A DNA stretch of 64,000 nt from Zeugodacus cucurbitae (Eukaryota; Arthropoda; Insecta; Diptera; Tephritidae), in contig NC_071667.1 of the NCBI RefSeq assembly GCF_028554725.1, forward strand, positions 56,041,501 to 56,105,500. Direction: 5' to 3'. This document shows positions 11,310 to 22,854 of the stretch, piece by piece. A program made the position numbers and the translations under genes. Every line of letters begins with the position of its first letter. The stretch's first letter is position 1. Below the pieces are notes generated by a model. It saw only the letters and a list, made by a program, of their open reading frames with translations, was not told where the DNA came from and did no database searches.

Positions 11310-12588
11310 TATGTCCTACATTATTATTTACTAATTACCAAAATTTCCGAAAAATTGAATTAAATATTATTATAGTATGGTATTTGAGAGATATTTCAGC
11401 TCCACCGCCATTTGGCGGGCAAATAAATTTATAAACTGAATACATTTTTTCTCTTTATACGAAATTCAAAATATGTATGTGTCACGCCGTATTACCAATC
11501 GAAAGTGTGGCATTGAAGGATGTGTATGACCCCCTTAATGCTCAACTAGAATAGTAAGGATTTTGGTGAATGTGACCTTAGTTGATTAGTGGTTGAGTAA
11601 TATTTAGTTATGCGTTATACAATGCGGTTATAGTGGCAAAATAATGCGAATATTAATATAAATAGTTCAATGAGATGTGAAATTATTATAAAAATTTAAT
11701 ATTTATTATATGTTCATTGAGTTATTAATTGAGCTTCTACATCTAGGAACTATTGGAAAATATATAATATATATGTATATAACTAAAGAATAGCTGTCAT
11801 ACTATCTGTGTTTCCTCCGTGCCTCGGAAGTTACTCATAATAAATTTCTTCATTCTTAATCTTATTTACATCCTATAGTATTACCTCTCTCTGTAAGTGT
11901 TCCAAATTGTATATATTTTAAATTAGAATTTGTATACATATGCACATCTAACACTTCTTATTGACTGTATATAATATTTCAACGTCCATATGCTCGAAAT
12001 AAATATATATTAATTTGCAGTTTCTTCTTTCGCGCAGTTTCGTGTTTTTTGTTTCCCCCATTCACATTGGATTTTTATTACAAACATCGCTAAATCCATT
12101 TGATCCCGCCTACATCTATGCAGTATGTACCACTACACCTGAAGTCTCTTCTTCAAGAGTGTTAATTTAATGAAATCAATAACATTGAAATCGTTGAAGA
12201 AGCCATTTGACTTAGTGGAACTCGGTCGCTTTTAACGATGTGTAAACTTTCGAAAATGTAATAAAAATTGCAAAGCGAAAATGTGAGGGGAAGTTGAATG
12301 GACGTGTTTGTAAAATATTTGTTAATGTAGTAAATACTAGTAAGTACCCTATCTGACTAATACAGCTATTTTCCTTAGCTGCACGACGAAAGTAGTATGC
12401 TGGAATTTAGTAAGCTATAACTTCCCTTCGAACTATTAATGGCATGCTGTTTCTAAATTTCCCTAATTCGTTGGTTTTATTTTTTTAAATTTTATATTCT
12501 TTATTAGCTTAACTAAGAGTAGCTTAAGATTAAGCTTAAACTTATCAAGAGTAAACAGGATATTGAAAAAGAGATTCCGATTCGCTCC
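11310..12588. other. AT-rich non-coding stretch
   Basis: No coding frame of note. A short hairpin word, CCGCCATTTGGCGG, lies near 11406-11419. Otherwise the AT-rich sequence holds nothing I can name. Confidence 0.5.
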
Positions 12589-12593
12589 CAGTG

Positions 12594-13387
12594 CACAGTG
12601 GTTCCGCCATAGACCAAAAATCATAAAATCCATCTCACTATCTTTTGACAAAACTTCCTATTTGTCAACCGGGTTTTCCTAAAAATTTAACGGTACTTTC
12701 TAAAAATAGAGTTAAATGCATGAACACCTGTACATTTTTAAAGCACATCAGACTTTTTTTTTTGAAAAATTTCGCAGCAACAACGAACTTCAATTTGTTC
12801 TGGTAATGGTTCAGGTTAACGAATCAAGATTATTTTTGATAGATTTTGAAGTTATAAATATTAATGATATTATAAAATAAAATAAAATGAAATAAAATAA
12901 AAGAAGGATAAATCGACGTTATTTCAATCTGTGTAGGGTTTGCTAGAGGAGACATTATATGTTTCTGTTCTAATTATAATGGTTGTTGAATGGCTGTGAA
13001 AGAATGAACTTGATTAAATTGGTTGATAATTCGTTTTTTTCCTACAATATTTTATTATATGATAGTATCCTTATAGGTTGAATGTGGGGAGTGGATGTGC
13101 GAAACTATAACGACAAATCATGGTCAGCTTTTTTCTCGCTTTCTTAAATATTTTTACAAAGCCTTACTGAAGGTTTGGACGCTCCAACCATGTCCCTGAG
13201 AAGTATTTTTGCGCATCGCCATATAAGTGCATTTACTGTGCTATGTGAGCTATAGGACCTAGTAGTCCGATGTGGCCAATTTTTTACTATATATACATAT
13301 TTTTGTAGATTTTTGGTGAAAATTTCATAGCGATATCTCTACGTGAAGTATTTATGACAGCGCCTTCATACAAGCCGAACCACTGTG
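12594..13387. mobile_element. candidate Transib-like non-autonomous element
   Basis: The ends are inverted repeats: CACAGTGGTTCCGC at 12594-12607 and, inverted, CACAGTGGTTCGGC at 13374-13387 (13 of 14 match). Each is flanked outside by the same five bases, CAGTG (12589-12593 and 13388-13392). Transib transposons are known for TIRs starting with a CACWRTG-type heptamer and 5-bp GC-rich target duplications, so the pattern fits. The interior (794 bp) is AT-rich, has an AAAAT microsatellite near 12867-12905 and codes for nothing recognisable. The flanking CAGTG partly mirrors the TIR (CACTG), which weakens the duplication argument. Confidence 0.5.
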
Positions 13388-13392
13388 CAGTG

Positions 13393-16300
13393 TGCTGGTT
13401 AAGAGATTAGAATATCATTTCTTGAAGTTCATTAGACCCACAAATAACGGGGATCTCTTTGTGACCAGGCACCCATATGGGATAAATGATATTCGAACTT
13501 CGATACAATTCCGAATTGCCCGAATCCCGAATTACAATCATAATTGATTTCGAATACATTATCTCATAATCTCTCTTCTCCAGAGAAGAGACCTAGCATG
13601 TAAGATGTTGACGAAGAATCCACTAGGTATTAGTTTTGATATGTGGATTTGAATAATCATAAATGATGTCGTAGATTCAATAGTTCGACAGGTGTCCTAA
13701 TTTCGAGCTGTTCAAACATTCAGCTGTGACTATTTTACAATCTCATCAAAAATATTATTTATTTTATGAAAATAAAAATCTTTTAGTTATACAAGTAAAA
13801 AAATATATTTCTTCCAATAAAAACTTATTTCATTAGCAATTGTTCGCACGACTGTTAGATGGGTGTAGACGACAGCCAGCATGCGGCAACCAGGGGCGTG
13901 CCACTCAAGCACTCAACTACTCATTCGCTCAATTTGATTTAATGTCAATAGCTGGAAAACTTTGTCAATGCTGCTGCTGCTGCTGCTGCGGAGTGTTTTT
14001 CTTCTGCACTTTTTTCTGCTCATGCCAATGTTGCACGTTTGACTGATTGTCAACTGTATGTTTATGGCAAGTGGCAATGTGGAATGACAGGGGAGTGTGA
14101 ATAAAGGTGAGCGAATAAGTGGGTGTGTGTGTGTGGGTTGGTTTATGAAATTATGGCACAATAGTTGATGTAACAACATAACGCTTGTTTTTCGTGCAAC
14201 AACGTGTGCTTGTTGTTGCTTGTGAATGTGTTGCATTGAAGTTGCTTTGAGTTTAGTTTATATAAAATATTATTATTGTTGCTTATATTGAGTTGTGTAA
14301 TTGAAGTGACGACTTTATTTTCAGTTTATGCCACACTGTTCTTGCTTTCACTTAAAGTTGTTGTTGCTATTATTGTTGTGAAATAGTTTTGGCTTACGCA
14401 ATTGCTTTTATTTTCTCATGTTATTGCTGCGTGTGGCAAGCAACAGCCGCAGTACAACTCAGTGTTATCTTGTGACAAAATGGTGTATGTCAAATTAGCT
14501 ACTCAGAAATAGCATAAGTAGATAATAGTAAAAAAACAAAAACAAAGAAAAAACTAAATACAAAAACAAAAAATTACAAAAACAACAACAACAAAGAAAC
14601 ACTTGTGAAAGTCACAAGTTCGCTGTCGAACTGCGGCGATTTATGTGCAAAGTTTTGGCACATTTTTACGAAGGCAAATAAAAGTTGTCGAATTAAGCTA
14701 ACGGTAATTACATACATACATACACACTAGTTGGCAGCAGTTTTGACGGCATTTTACTTTTATTTGTGGCAACTACTTTGACTGTGATGTCGAAGATTAC
14801 GACTGCAAAGCCATTAACATAAATTAACATGGCGGACAAATGAGCGGCATAGCCGAAAGTTAACGGTACTTTTTTTAAGCAATTTCTTTAAATTTTCTTT
14901 TTTTCAAGAAATCGAGCATTTAATTAAAACTTTAGATCGCAGTGGAACTTTCAAATGCATTTGTGAGTGGAAATATATATGTATGTATTTGTTATGTATG
15001 TGTTTGGATTGGTATGCATGTGTGTGTGTGTTTGCTGCCACCAATGTTGCCAATCAATTTTCGCATTTGCTTGCGTTCAACTTGAAATAGTTGCAACGAG
15101 CAAGTTATGCCGTCACTTGCCACACACACACACAGATGGACAACCATAAAACGCCGTTACGTTATAAACTGTTTGTACAACTGACATCTGCAATTGATTA
15201 ACTGCCAGTCGCGCAACAGCGCCAAAGCCAACATTTCATCAGAAGTTAATTTGGAACTTTTATCAAACTTCGTACTTGCCACGAACGCCACGAGCTTTTC
15301 ATTTTCCGGCGCGACGATTTAGAAGCTTTCTACACTTCTTGCCACAGCTGCTGCATGCAATGGCATGCGTGAGACGTTGAGCAAACACATACACACACAC
15401 TCCCACTTAATTTACATGAACACGCGTGTGTGTGTGTGTGTTCGTGCAACATGCAAAATGTTGCAAGTATGATGTGTGGAAAAAAGGCGATGCGATCGTT
15501 GGAAAACTTGCGGTAAACTTTGGCGCTGCATCTACCAAATGCATCCGGCGACTGTTGGCAATGGCAGCAGCGCTGTTGACGTCTTGACGCTGGCAGCAAA
15601 AGTCAGTTTTGTTGTTGTAGTTGTTATTATTTTGCGTTGTAAGTTGTGTGCAAATGTATGTGTTATATAAAATAACTGTTTTTATATGTGGCATATCGCT
15701 GCGTCTTAGCGCTGCCACACGTGTATTTGTTGGTGTAGTTGTATGCAACTCATGGCATCCGCTCGTGTGCACCATGTTTGTGTGAAACTTTTTTTATGCA
15801 AATAACGCAACACTTTTCAACAGCCAGTTCGCTTTTCTCACTACCGCCCAGTTTTTATGCAGTCTACCCTCTCTCCCCAAAAAGCAATTCATTCTCTTGC
15901 CTTTTTCAATTTGTTTTTGTGCTTGTGTTGTTGCATCTATTTGCACTCCATTCTTGTTGTTGTTGTTATTGGCTTAAGTACCTGAATTGCTGCCATGATT
16001 TGTAATATTCTGCAATTCGCATTGAGTTGATTTCTTTAATCTACGAATTTCTATCTACGGCTTTCATCGGCTGCCGTTGAGCGCTCGCACCGCTGCACAG
16101 CTTCTTGGCAAATTAATATTTTCCTTTCATCGCAAGTTTTTCTTTTTTTTTTTTGCGAAAAATTCATATGCAAATTTAATCGTATGTTATCGAAGTTTCT
16201 TCGAACTGCGCAAAAATAATAATTGAAATGCAACTTTGTTGGAAATATCTGTTGCAATCGCAGGTAAAAGATGCGAGTATCTTAGCAATTTCAGTTCGAG

Positions 16301-17678
16301 TAAGTTATTTATATTTTAAATGGGATGAGTTTGAAAGTTTGCAGCATTCGAAGTTTGTCTGTTTTCTTTAATATTAATTTTGGTTTTATTCAAACAATTG
16401 ATATGGCTGCATATATAATGGAAATTGTGAAATATATCTTAGAAATTTTATCAATTTCTTTGTTAATTGGCTACCCTGTTCTTAACAGTCAAAGTGGTCG
16501 TAGTTCTACATTATTTGTAGAGGTACCAACTCTCTACGCACCTGTAGATTTATCCTTTTTTGTGTTGAATATTTCAAGGTTTCAGTCCAAGTATTATAAT
16601 CTAACTAGATCCTTAGCATATAGGAGAGTAATTGTTAAAATTGTTCTGAAAAAATACTTCTATTGAATTTTATTGCGGTATTTATCTAAGGCATGACAAA
16701 ACTTCTAGAGATATTACGAATTTCGGGAGCAAAATAGTGGTGTCTCAAGGCCCAGAAAAACAAGTACCTGGTCTCGAGTATTGCATACCTTCATACTCCT
16801 CTTTCTCTTTTACTAAGACATTAACAGTAGTAAATTGCTTACTAAAACGTTTTATGATTTACGATTGTTAAAAGAACCTGAGACATATATGAAATCCAAC
16901 GATGAAACGGTCTACGTATTCTGTTTATCCTAAGATTACACCACAAATTTGTCAATGTTTTCATAAGAAATCAAATTGTTAAAAAGTAAGTATTGTTCAT
17001 TAAAATTCAATTTGAAGCTAAAAATGTATCTAATATTTGCCTAAAAATTCAATTTAATTAACAGTTAATAGCTTTCATCACTAAATTCGGAAAGTTTGAA
17101 TGTCTTAAACGTTTTACACGGCGTATACGCAACTTTAAAAAATCTTATAAACGGTGTTACAATACAGCTGCCAATTTAAACTAAGATATATCCAAGAATC
17201 AACATACTTAAGTGCTTAGTTATGCGTTTGTAATATTACCAAGACAGTACCAATGCTTCTGTTGGGCGTTAAAAGCCACGCAACACGCTATATTTGCAAA
17301 CCGATATTTAAAAAATGTTTTAGTGCCACGAATATTACAACTGATGTTTGGAAACTCTGCTGGCAGCATAAAAGAACAAGGTTATTTTTCAACAGCTGGT
17401 CCAGTTACTACAGCGTCATAACTTTTCGAACTATCTTGCATTAAAAACAAAAAACATTACAGCTTGAACTTTATTTTTGGTCTAGATTCAGTTTTACATC
17501 TGAACTCTGTTTAGAAATCAACAACAGCACATGCTTCAGAATGTACTTGACACCATAAAGCAGTTTCAAATTTTTTAAATGGAAAATGTAATCAGATTAC
17601 AACCCCATCTAATCTCCATTTATAACACCTTTCCGAATTCTAATAAAGAAGTTCATGCCTATAACTGACTGAGATATC
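13393..17678. other. long non-coding stretch with microsatellites
   Basis: TGC repeats (about 13969-13990), TG runs (14124-14136, 15018-15031, 15426-15440), CA runs (15120-15134), TTG/GTT runs near 15610 and 15955, CAA-type A-rich DNA at 14530-14600 and a T-run at about 16141-16154. The longest plain frame is 113 codons at 16325-16666, Leu/Ile/Ser-rich and hydrophobic in part. It has no recognised domain and I do not call it a gene. Typical fly intronic or intergenic DNA. Confidence 0.55.
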
Positions 17679-17682
17679 TTAA

Positions 17683-18089
17683 GGGTTTCGTGGGTTAACA
17701 ATTTTTTTTTGCTTATTAATTTCTACAACATTTCAAGAATATTATCCTAAATTTTCAAGTCGATCCGAATAGATAGTTTCGGAGATACAGCCTTTGGAAG
17801 GTGTGCGCTCCAAGTCAGATATTTATTATTGTTACTCAAATCTTTAAACGCGTTTTTCTCAGAACCGTGTTTTCAAAGTCGGTTGTAAAATTTTCTGGAA
17901 AACTACTCAATCGATATTGATGAAATTTTGCTCAGGAGTTACAATTTACTCGTGCTTGGATTTTTTTCAATTACGACTATTACAAAAAAAAAATAAATTT
18001 CTCCGAAATTTTTATTTTTTTGGAAAAAAATTTGCCAAAATTACAATATTTAGTTTTTTTTCTTTCCTTCGTTCAAGCCCGAAGTGGTC
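17683..18089. mobile_element. possible TTAA-flanked short element
   Basis: TTAA occurs at 17679-17682 and 18090-18093, with loosely inverted ends inside (GGGTTTCGTGGGTTAAC against, inverted, GACCACTTCGGGCTTGAAC). The interior contains a phrase (AAGTCGATCCG...GTTTCGGAGATACA) resembling one in the clearer TTAA element at 45.5 kb (AAGTCGATCGG...GTCGTTGAGTTATA). The ends match poorly, so this is a suggestion only. Confidence 0.3.
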
Positions 18090-18116
18090 TTAACTAAAAC
18101 ACTTATTTTTTGTTTT

Positions 18117-18824
18117 TTATACTCTCGCAACAAATGTTGCTAAAGAGAGTATTATAGTTTTGTTCACATAACGGTTGTTTGTAACACCCAAAACTACGAG
18201 TTAGATATAGGGTTATATATACCAAAGTGATCATGGTGAAGAGTGGAGTTCAAATCCGAATGTCTGTCTGTCCGTCCGTCCGTCCGTCCGTCCGTCCGTC
18301 TGTGCAAGCTGTAACTTGAGTAAAAATTAAGATATCTTGATGAAACTTGGCACACTTATTTCTTGGCACCATAGAAAGGTTGCTTTCGAAAATGAGCAAA
18401 ATCGGACCACTGCCACGCCCACAAAATGGCGAAAACCGAAACCACATAAAGTGCCATAACTACGCCATAAATAAAGCTATGGAAATAAAATTTCGTATGA
18501 AGAATCGCACTATGAAGGGGCATATTTTGATGTAACTTTTTTGAGGAAGTGGGCGTGACCCCGCCCCTACTAAGTTTTTTGTACATATCTCGCAAACCAA
18601 TAGAGCTATATAAACCAAACTTCCTGCAGTCGTTTTTTAGCCACTTCTTAATACAACCCAAAAATGAAATAAATCGGATCATAACCACGCCCACCTCCCA
18701 TACAAAAGTTAGGTTGAAAATTACTAAAAGTGGGTTAACTCACTAAGGAAAAACGTCAGAAACACTAAATTTCACATAAGAAATGGCAGATGTAAGCTGT
18801 ACTCAGATTTTTTTACAAAATGGA
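18117..18824 (+). mobile_element. DINE-1-like Helentron, copy C (3' truncated)
   Basis: Starts with the 5' subterminal repeat (TATACTCTCGCAAC) and a near-palindromic GAGAGTA. It has the longest GTCC/GTCT run of the family (about 18262-18302) and follows copies A and I closely to about 18824. There, instead of continuing into the usual GGGCGTGGCGTCGCCCAC block, it joins unrelated DNA. The 3' half, with stem-loop and terminus, is lost. Confidence 0.85.
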
Positions 18825-18948
18825 TGATTCTGTCAGGAGTTATGCTGACTACACGGAGGCACCTTTTTTCCGAGGGTTCACCGGAAATGACGTCACAATG
18901 GAGGAGGAGTTAAAATTTTTTTTTTTAATTTCAGAAATTATTCTTTAA

Positions 18949-19466
18949 CCCTCTCATGCGCGAATTAAAATGGGCGAAGCTAACATTTTTTTAGGACAGA
19001 TATATGTTAGTCTTGACTCAAATATAAAGTGATAAAAATTTCAAAGTCCTATGTATCCTGGTTCATTAGTTTCAGGATGTTGCTTATAGGTACAAATTAA
19101 ATTAATATAAATAAATTAAACACTTTTCTCATGAAATTTTTGTTGTAAATAACTCTCTTATTTTTACTTATTTATATAGTTCACTTTGTTTTAAAATAAA
19201 ACAATTATTTTTATGTTTTTGAACACTTTTTGTATAACAACTTTTGTAGAACTTTTTTCGCGAAAGGATTTTTGCAAATTTCTCTCTGCCGAGAACTCTT
19301 ACTGAATGAACACGTGCACAGCTCATATCAGAAAAAGTAACTGTAAGCTTGCACAACACATAAGTCTACATAATTGAAAAAACCGCTGGTCAAAAATATT
19401 TAAATTACGAGAATTAGAAGCCGTTAAGTACAATGTTGCCTATAGGTAACACTGGGCATGAAAGGG
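18949..19466. mobile_element. piggyBac-like MITE flanked by TTAA
   Basis: TTAA at 18945-18948 and 19467-19470 bracket inverted ends CCCTCTCATGCGC and, inverted, CCCTTTCATGCCC (11 of 13 match). TTAA duplication with CCC-starting ends is the known piggyBac pattern. The right end continues with a TAGGTAAC/CCTATAGG word, and a related TTGCTTATAGGTAC word occurs internally at about 19080. The 63-codon minus-strand frame inside (19168-19359) shows no transposase motif, so the 518-bp element is non-autonomous. Confidence 0.65.
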
Positions 19467-19470
19467 TTAA

Positions 19471-21204
19471 ATATGTATGAAAATAGGCCTTTTTTACCCG
19501 ACAAAACCCATGTAACCCCTTAAGTGAACATATTTCCCCAACCACAATTTAGTACGAGGAAGGAAATTGATAAAATAGGTTCAGAGATTTTCTTAAGTCA
19601 GTTAAAAACGGTTAAATGATTTTCATAGGACTTTTAGGTTTTTGGAATGGCATAACTACAAATGCAAAAATTTTCATGAAATTTTATGAAGAAGTATTGA
19701 AAATCATAGAATCCTCTCAGCAATGAAATTAATAATTCCGACAAACTTGATATTCAGTTCCAAATTATTTAATCAAGGGGTATATTATTATCACTCAATT
19801 GTTATCGTAAGGTGGTCTAGGCGAGATTGTATGAAACATCAATTGTAAATTTATTGACTTTTAATTCACACAGAAAATTTTTGAAGATTCCAAATAAAAT
19901 CTTGTGTTAGGCATCAAATCAATACCACATATACATATCTATGGTAGTACAAAAACAATAACACGCGCACAAGTATGCGATTGTACAAAACACTTTGCGA
20001 AACACGTGTAGCACTTAACTGTTGAAAACTCGCAATGCTTATAAATGTAAATCCAACTAAATCAGCCACTCATGTGTTGGCAGCAGTTTTCCATTTCCAT
20101 TTTCATATTTCGATGCCACATGAATGCGCCGAGCAAAAGCAAAAAGAGGAGAAACGATTTTGGTAAACGTTTCAGCGGCAAACTTTTGCTAAGCGAGCGC
20201 GTGAGTGAGCCTACAAAGGAACAAATACGAAAAAAAAACTCAAAAAAGTCGAAAAAGAAAATAAAAAAAGTGGAAACAAGCATGAAAACAATGGCTCTAT
20301 CGGCAGTCAAAAGCACTTTTCCAATATGTTGGCGCACACTCACACACAGCATGTGAGTACATGAGAGCACTTGCAATTGAAGTAGATATCCGATTTTGAT
20401 TACCGCGGCAAAGCACCCTGACCCACTTTATAGCTATAGCGCACGCACACACACACACACACACCTACTCACATACACATATGTGAGAAAATAAAAACAG
20501 GAAACTCGAATAATTCTGCCTCTTTTCAGTTTCAGTTACCGTTTCCGTTTCCGCAATGCAAAGTGTGAAGTACGACCATCGACTGTATGCATGTCTGGCG
20601 ATGTGTGTGTGTGGGTGTGTGCGTTTAAGCACAGGTGCTCGTGTTACATTTATTGCGCTATCGAATAACTTCATCGAAATGCAATGCGCCTGAATTGTGG
20701 TGATCATAAAAAATCATTGTACCGCAATGTTGTTGGTTTGGTAAATAAAATTGTACTAAAAATCCATGAATTTAGGGGGCGACCGCCGCTGCGCGTGTTG
20801 ACAGCGAGATTTACGAGCCTCGTGGCCTCCGTACGCCGGCACAGCTGGTGGCTTTGGTTGTCGTTGTTGCAATCGTTGCACTCTATTTGTCGGCGGGCGA
20901 GGGAGCGAGGCATATTTTCGCTAACGAGTGACTCTGCACGTGGCTGCGGCACTGACGGTCGATTGCAAATTGCAGATTGCAGGTAGCTAGTTGCAATAAA
21001 ACAGCAGGGAGTGCCGATGCCGGTCGTAGACGTTGCTGGAGATATAGTTGCTACGTGAGAGTGGGTTATAGGCTAAAACGCACAATCGTATACAACATAG
21101 CAAGGAGTGCAGTGATTATTATTTAGTGGAAATTCTTAAATCTGCTCCTCTACTTCTTGTTTCTCAAAAACAATTGCCGTTGCTACTATAATACTTTCAG
21201 GTGG
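19471..21204. other. non-coding stretch, with a GC-rich patch at 20.77-20.99 kb
   Basis: AT-rich to about 20060, then CA-rich with runs near 20440-20463 and 20600-20620. The patch 20770-20990 is GC-rich (CGCCGCTGCGCG, GGCGGGCGAGGGAGCGAGG) and ends in CAAATTGCAGATTGCAG|GTAGCT, a fair donor-like context. It carries open frames on both strands but no recognised protein. It could be an untranslated exon or promoter; nothing proves it. Confidence 0.35.
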
Positions 21205-21445
21205 CATTACAAACTCGAGTTTAAGAATCTTCTATTTACACTAAAATGTGCTGAGTTGGGTTTTCATTAATATAAATTCTTCATGGAAGGCAAAACTTTC
21301 GAGTTAGTGAGTGTTTACAGCTGAACACTAACATACCCAATAAACTCGAGTTTGTGGTTAAAATTTTTCATAAGGTAAACTTTATGTTTGGGAGTAGTGT
21401 TTAAAGCTTAACACTAAAATGATCGATAAACTCGAGTTTGTTATG
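21205..21445. repeat. palindrome-bearing repeat (AAACTCGAGTTT x3)
   Basis: The perfect 12-bp palindrome AAACTCGAGTTT occurs at 21211, 21342 and 21428. Two near-palindromes, GTGTTTACAGCTGAACAC (about 21311) and GTGTTTAAAGCTTAACAC (about 21399), alternate with it. The last two units repeat with a period of about 87 bp. By eye the unit, read on minus, resembles the array at 43.1-43.6 kb. Confidence 0.7.
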
Positions 21446-22106
21446 CTACATATGGAGTGTCTTTTCCTTTCGGAAGGTTTTACTATTAAAAGTCAAATTA
21501 TTCTTAAGGGAATGGATGCCGATACTAGATGTAATTTTGGTCTAACTCGTTTTATTTGCCAAAATCAAAGTATTTGCCTTCATTATTACTAATTACAGCA
21601 TATAGTTAATAAAGAATCAAAAATAATGGTATTTACTACCCTATTATTACAATGGTGTATAACATTTTTCGATCAAGCGTAAATGACAGATGCTAAAAGT
21701 CAATGTTGGAGGTTCGAAAAAAATAAAAAAAACTTTATATTTCGAAGAATACTGGACTAATTTTTTTAAATTAGTAATAATACCTTTCAATAGGCCTTTC
21801 GAATTTCGAGGGAAAATATTTCGATTTTGAAGGCTAACTTCGAAAATCCGAGAAACTCGTTTTTACTTATGACTCAATCTCCCGGAAAAAATTAGTTTGG
21901 TTCAAAACTCAGCCGAGTGTTGTACAGTGTAATTTTGTAGAGTATAGTATATTACAATTAAGTTATCTTAGTAAATAAATTAGAAGCACCACTAAATGTT
22001 CTGATAGCTCACTGTTGTTTACAAAACTCGTGTATTTTTATCAGAAATTTAAAGGGAAATTTATTTAATGGAAAAGCTCCGAGAGGTCGTGACTTTTAAG
22101 ACTAAC
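21446..22106. other. AT-rich non-coding stretch
   Basis: No frame, repeat or RNA recognised. The last ten bases plus the first six of the next decade form the left target duplication of the RTE derivative that follows. Confidence 0.5.
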
Positions 22107-22116
22107 TCAGCGATCT

Positions 22117-22844
22117 CTTCTTCTTCTTGACCGGCGTAGAAACCGCTTACCACTTAACTGCTTACCACTTAACCGCTAAATACCAAGTGAAGACAGGTCC
22201 TTCTCCACCCGGTCCTTCCATCGGAGTGGAGGTCTCCCTCTCCCTCGGCTTCCACCAGCGGGTACGGCATCAAAAACTTTCAGAGCTGGGGCACTTTCGT
22301 CCCTTCGAACAACATGACCCAGCCAGCGTAGCCGCTGTATTTTTATTCGTTGGAGTATGTCTATGTCGTCGAACAACACATAGAGCTCATCATTCCATCT
22401 TCTGCGGTATTCGCCGTTGCCAATGTTTAAGGGACCATAAATCTTCCGCAAAACCTTTCTCTCGAAAACTCCTAGTGCCGTCTAATCGGATGTTGACACC
22501 GTCCACGATTCTGCACCATAAAGTAGGACGGGAATGATGAGGGCGTCATCAAAAGGGCGGTTTCTCATCCGAGGCTGTTGCTTCTTATTCATTGGTTATT
22601 CGTTTTTTATGTGGTGGGTCCCAAACCCTACGCACAATCGCATAAGCGGGATTCGCCTTCTCACTTTAGCTCGCTTCCAGACGGATGTCTGTTGGCTACC
22701 CCGAGGATACTTGGTCTAAGACCGGAAGTCGTGAGCTGCTTGAGCCACATGCAAAAGAATCTTTCCTGGCCACTCCCAAGTGAATGGAACTTAGAAACCT
22801 TTCTCACTTAAGTGAACTGCTACATATGATTCCATCCTCCGCGA
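22117..22844 (-). mobile_element. short RTE derivative, internally deleted, with 10-bp TSD
   Basis: Read on minus, the unit starts with a ~260-bp segment (22844 to about 22560) that recurs at 24316-24573 in the same position relative to RTE sequence. I take it as the RTE 5' region. It then jumps directly to the very end of the reverse transcriptase frame (LIIPVLLYG...) and finishes in an AAG-repeat tail (GTCAAGAAGAAGAAG). The perfect 10-bp repeat TCAGCGATCT flanks the whole unit (22107-22116 and 22845-22854). The deleted element was therefore probably inserted as one piece. It has no endonuclease and no RT active site. Confidence 0.75.
22176..22552 (-). pseudogene. RTE reverse transcriptase C-terminus, copy 2
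   Basis: The C-terminal tail of an RTE polyprotein: LLYGAESW, LGVFERKVLRKIYGPLNIGNGEYRRRWNDELY, LQRIKIQR followed by RLRWLGHVVRRDESAPALKVFDA, then GGSRGRGRPPLRWKD and EKDLSSLGI. The 91-codon open part is 22176-22451. Upstream a stop replaces a codon in the STSDETALG block. This copy keeps the RLRWLGHV block that copy 1 lost. It is transcriptase debris with no catalytic residues. Confidence 0.85.
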
Positions 22845-22854
22845 TCAGCGATCT

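Noticed and set aside
13969..13990. TGC trinucleotide run considered as part of a coding poly-Cys/Ala/Gln tract
   Set aside because: Flanking frames are short and without any domain; a plain microsatellite explains it.
16325..16666. 113-codon frame considered as a small membrane protein
   Set aside because: Composition follows the AT-rich DNA, no signal or family motif is clear, and nothing supports expression.
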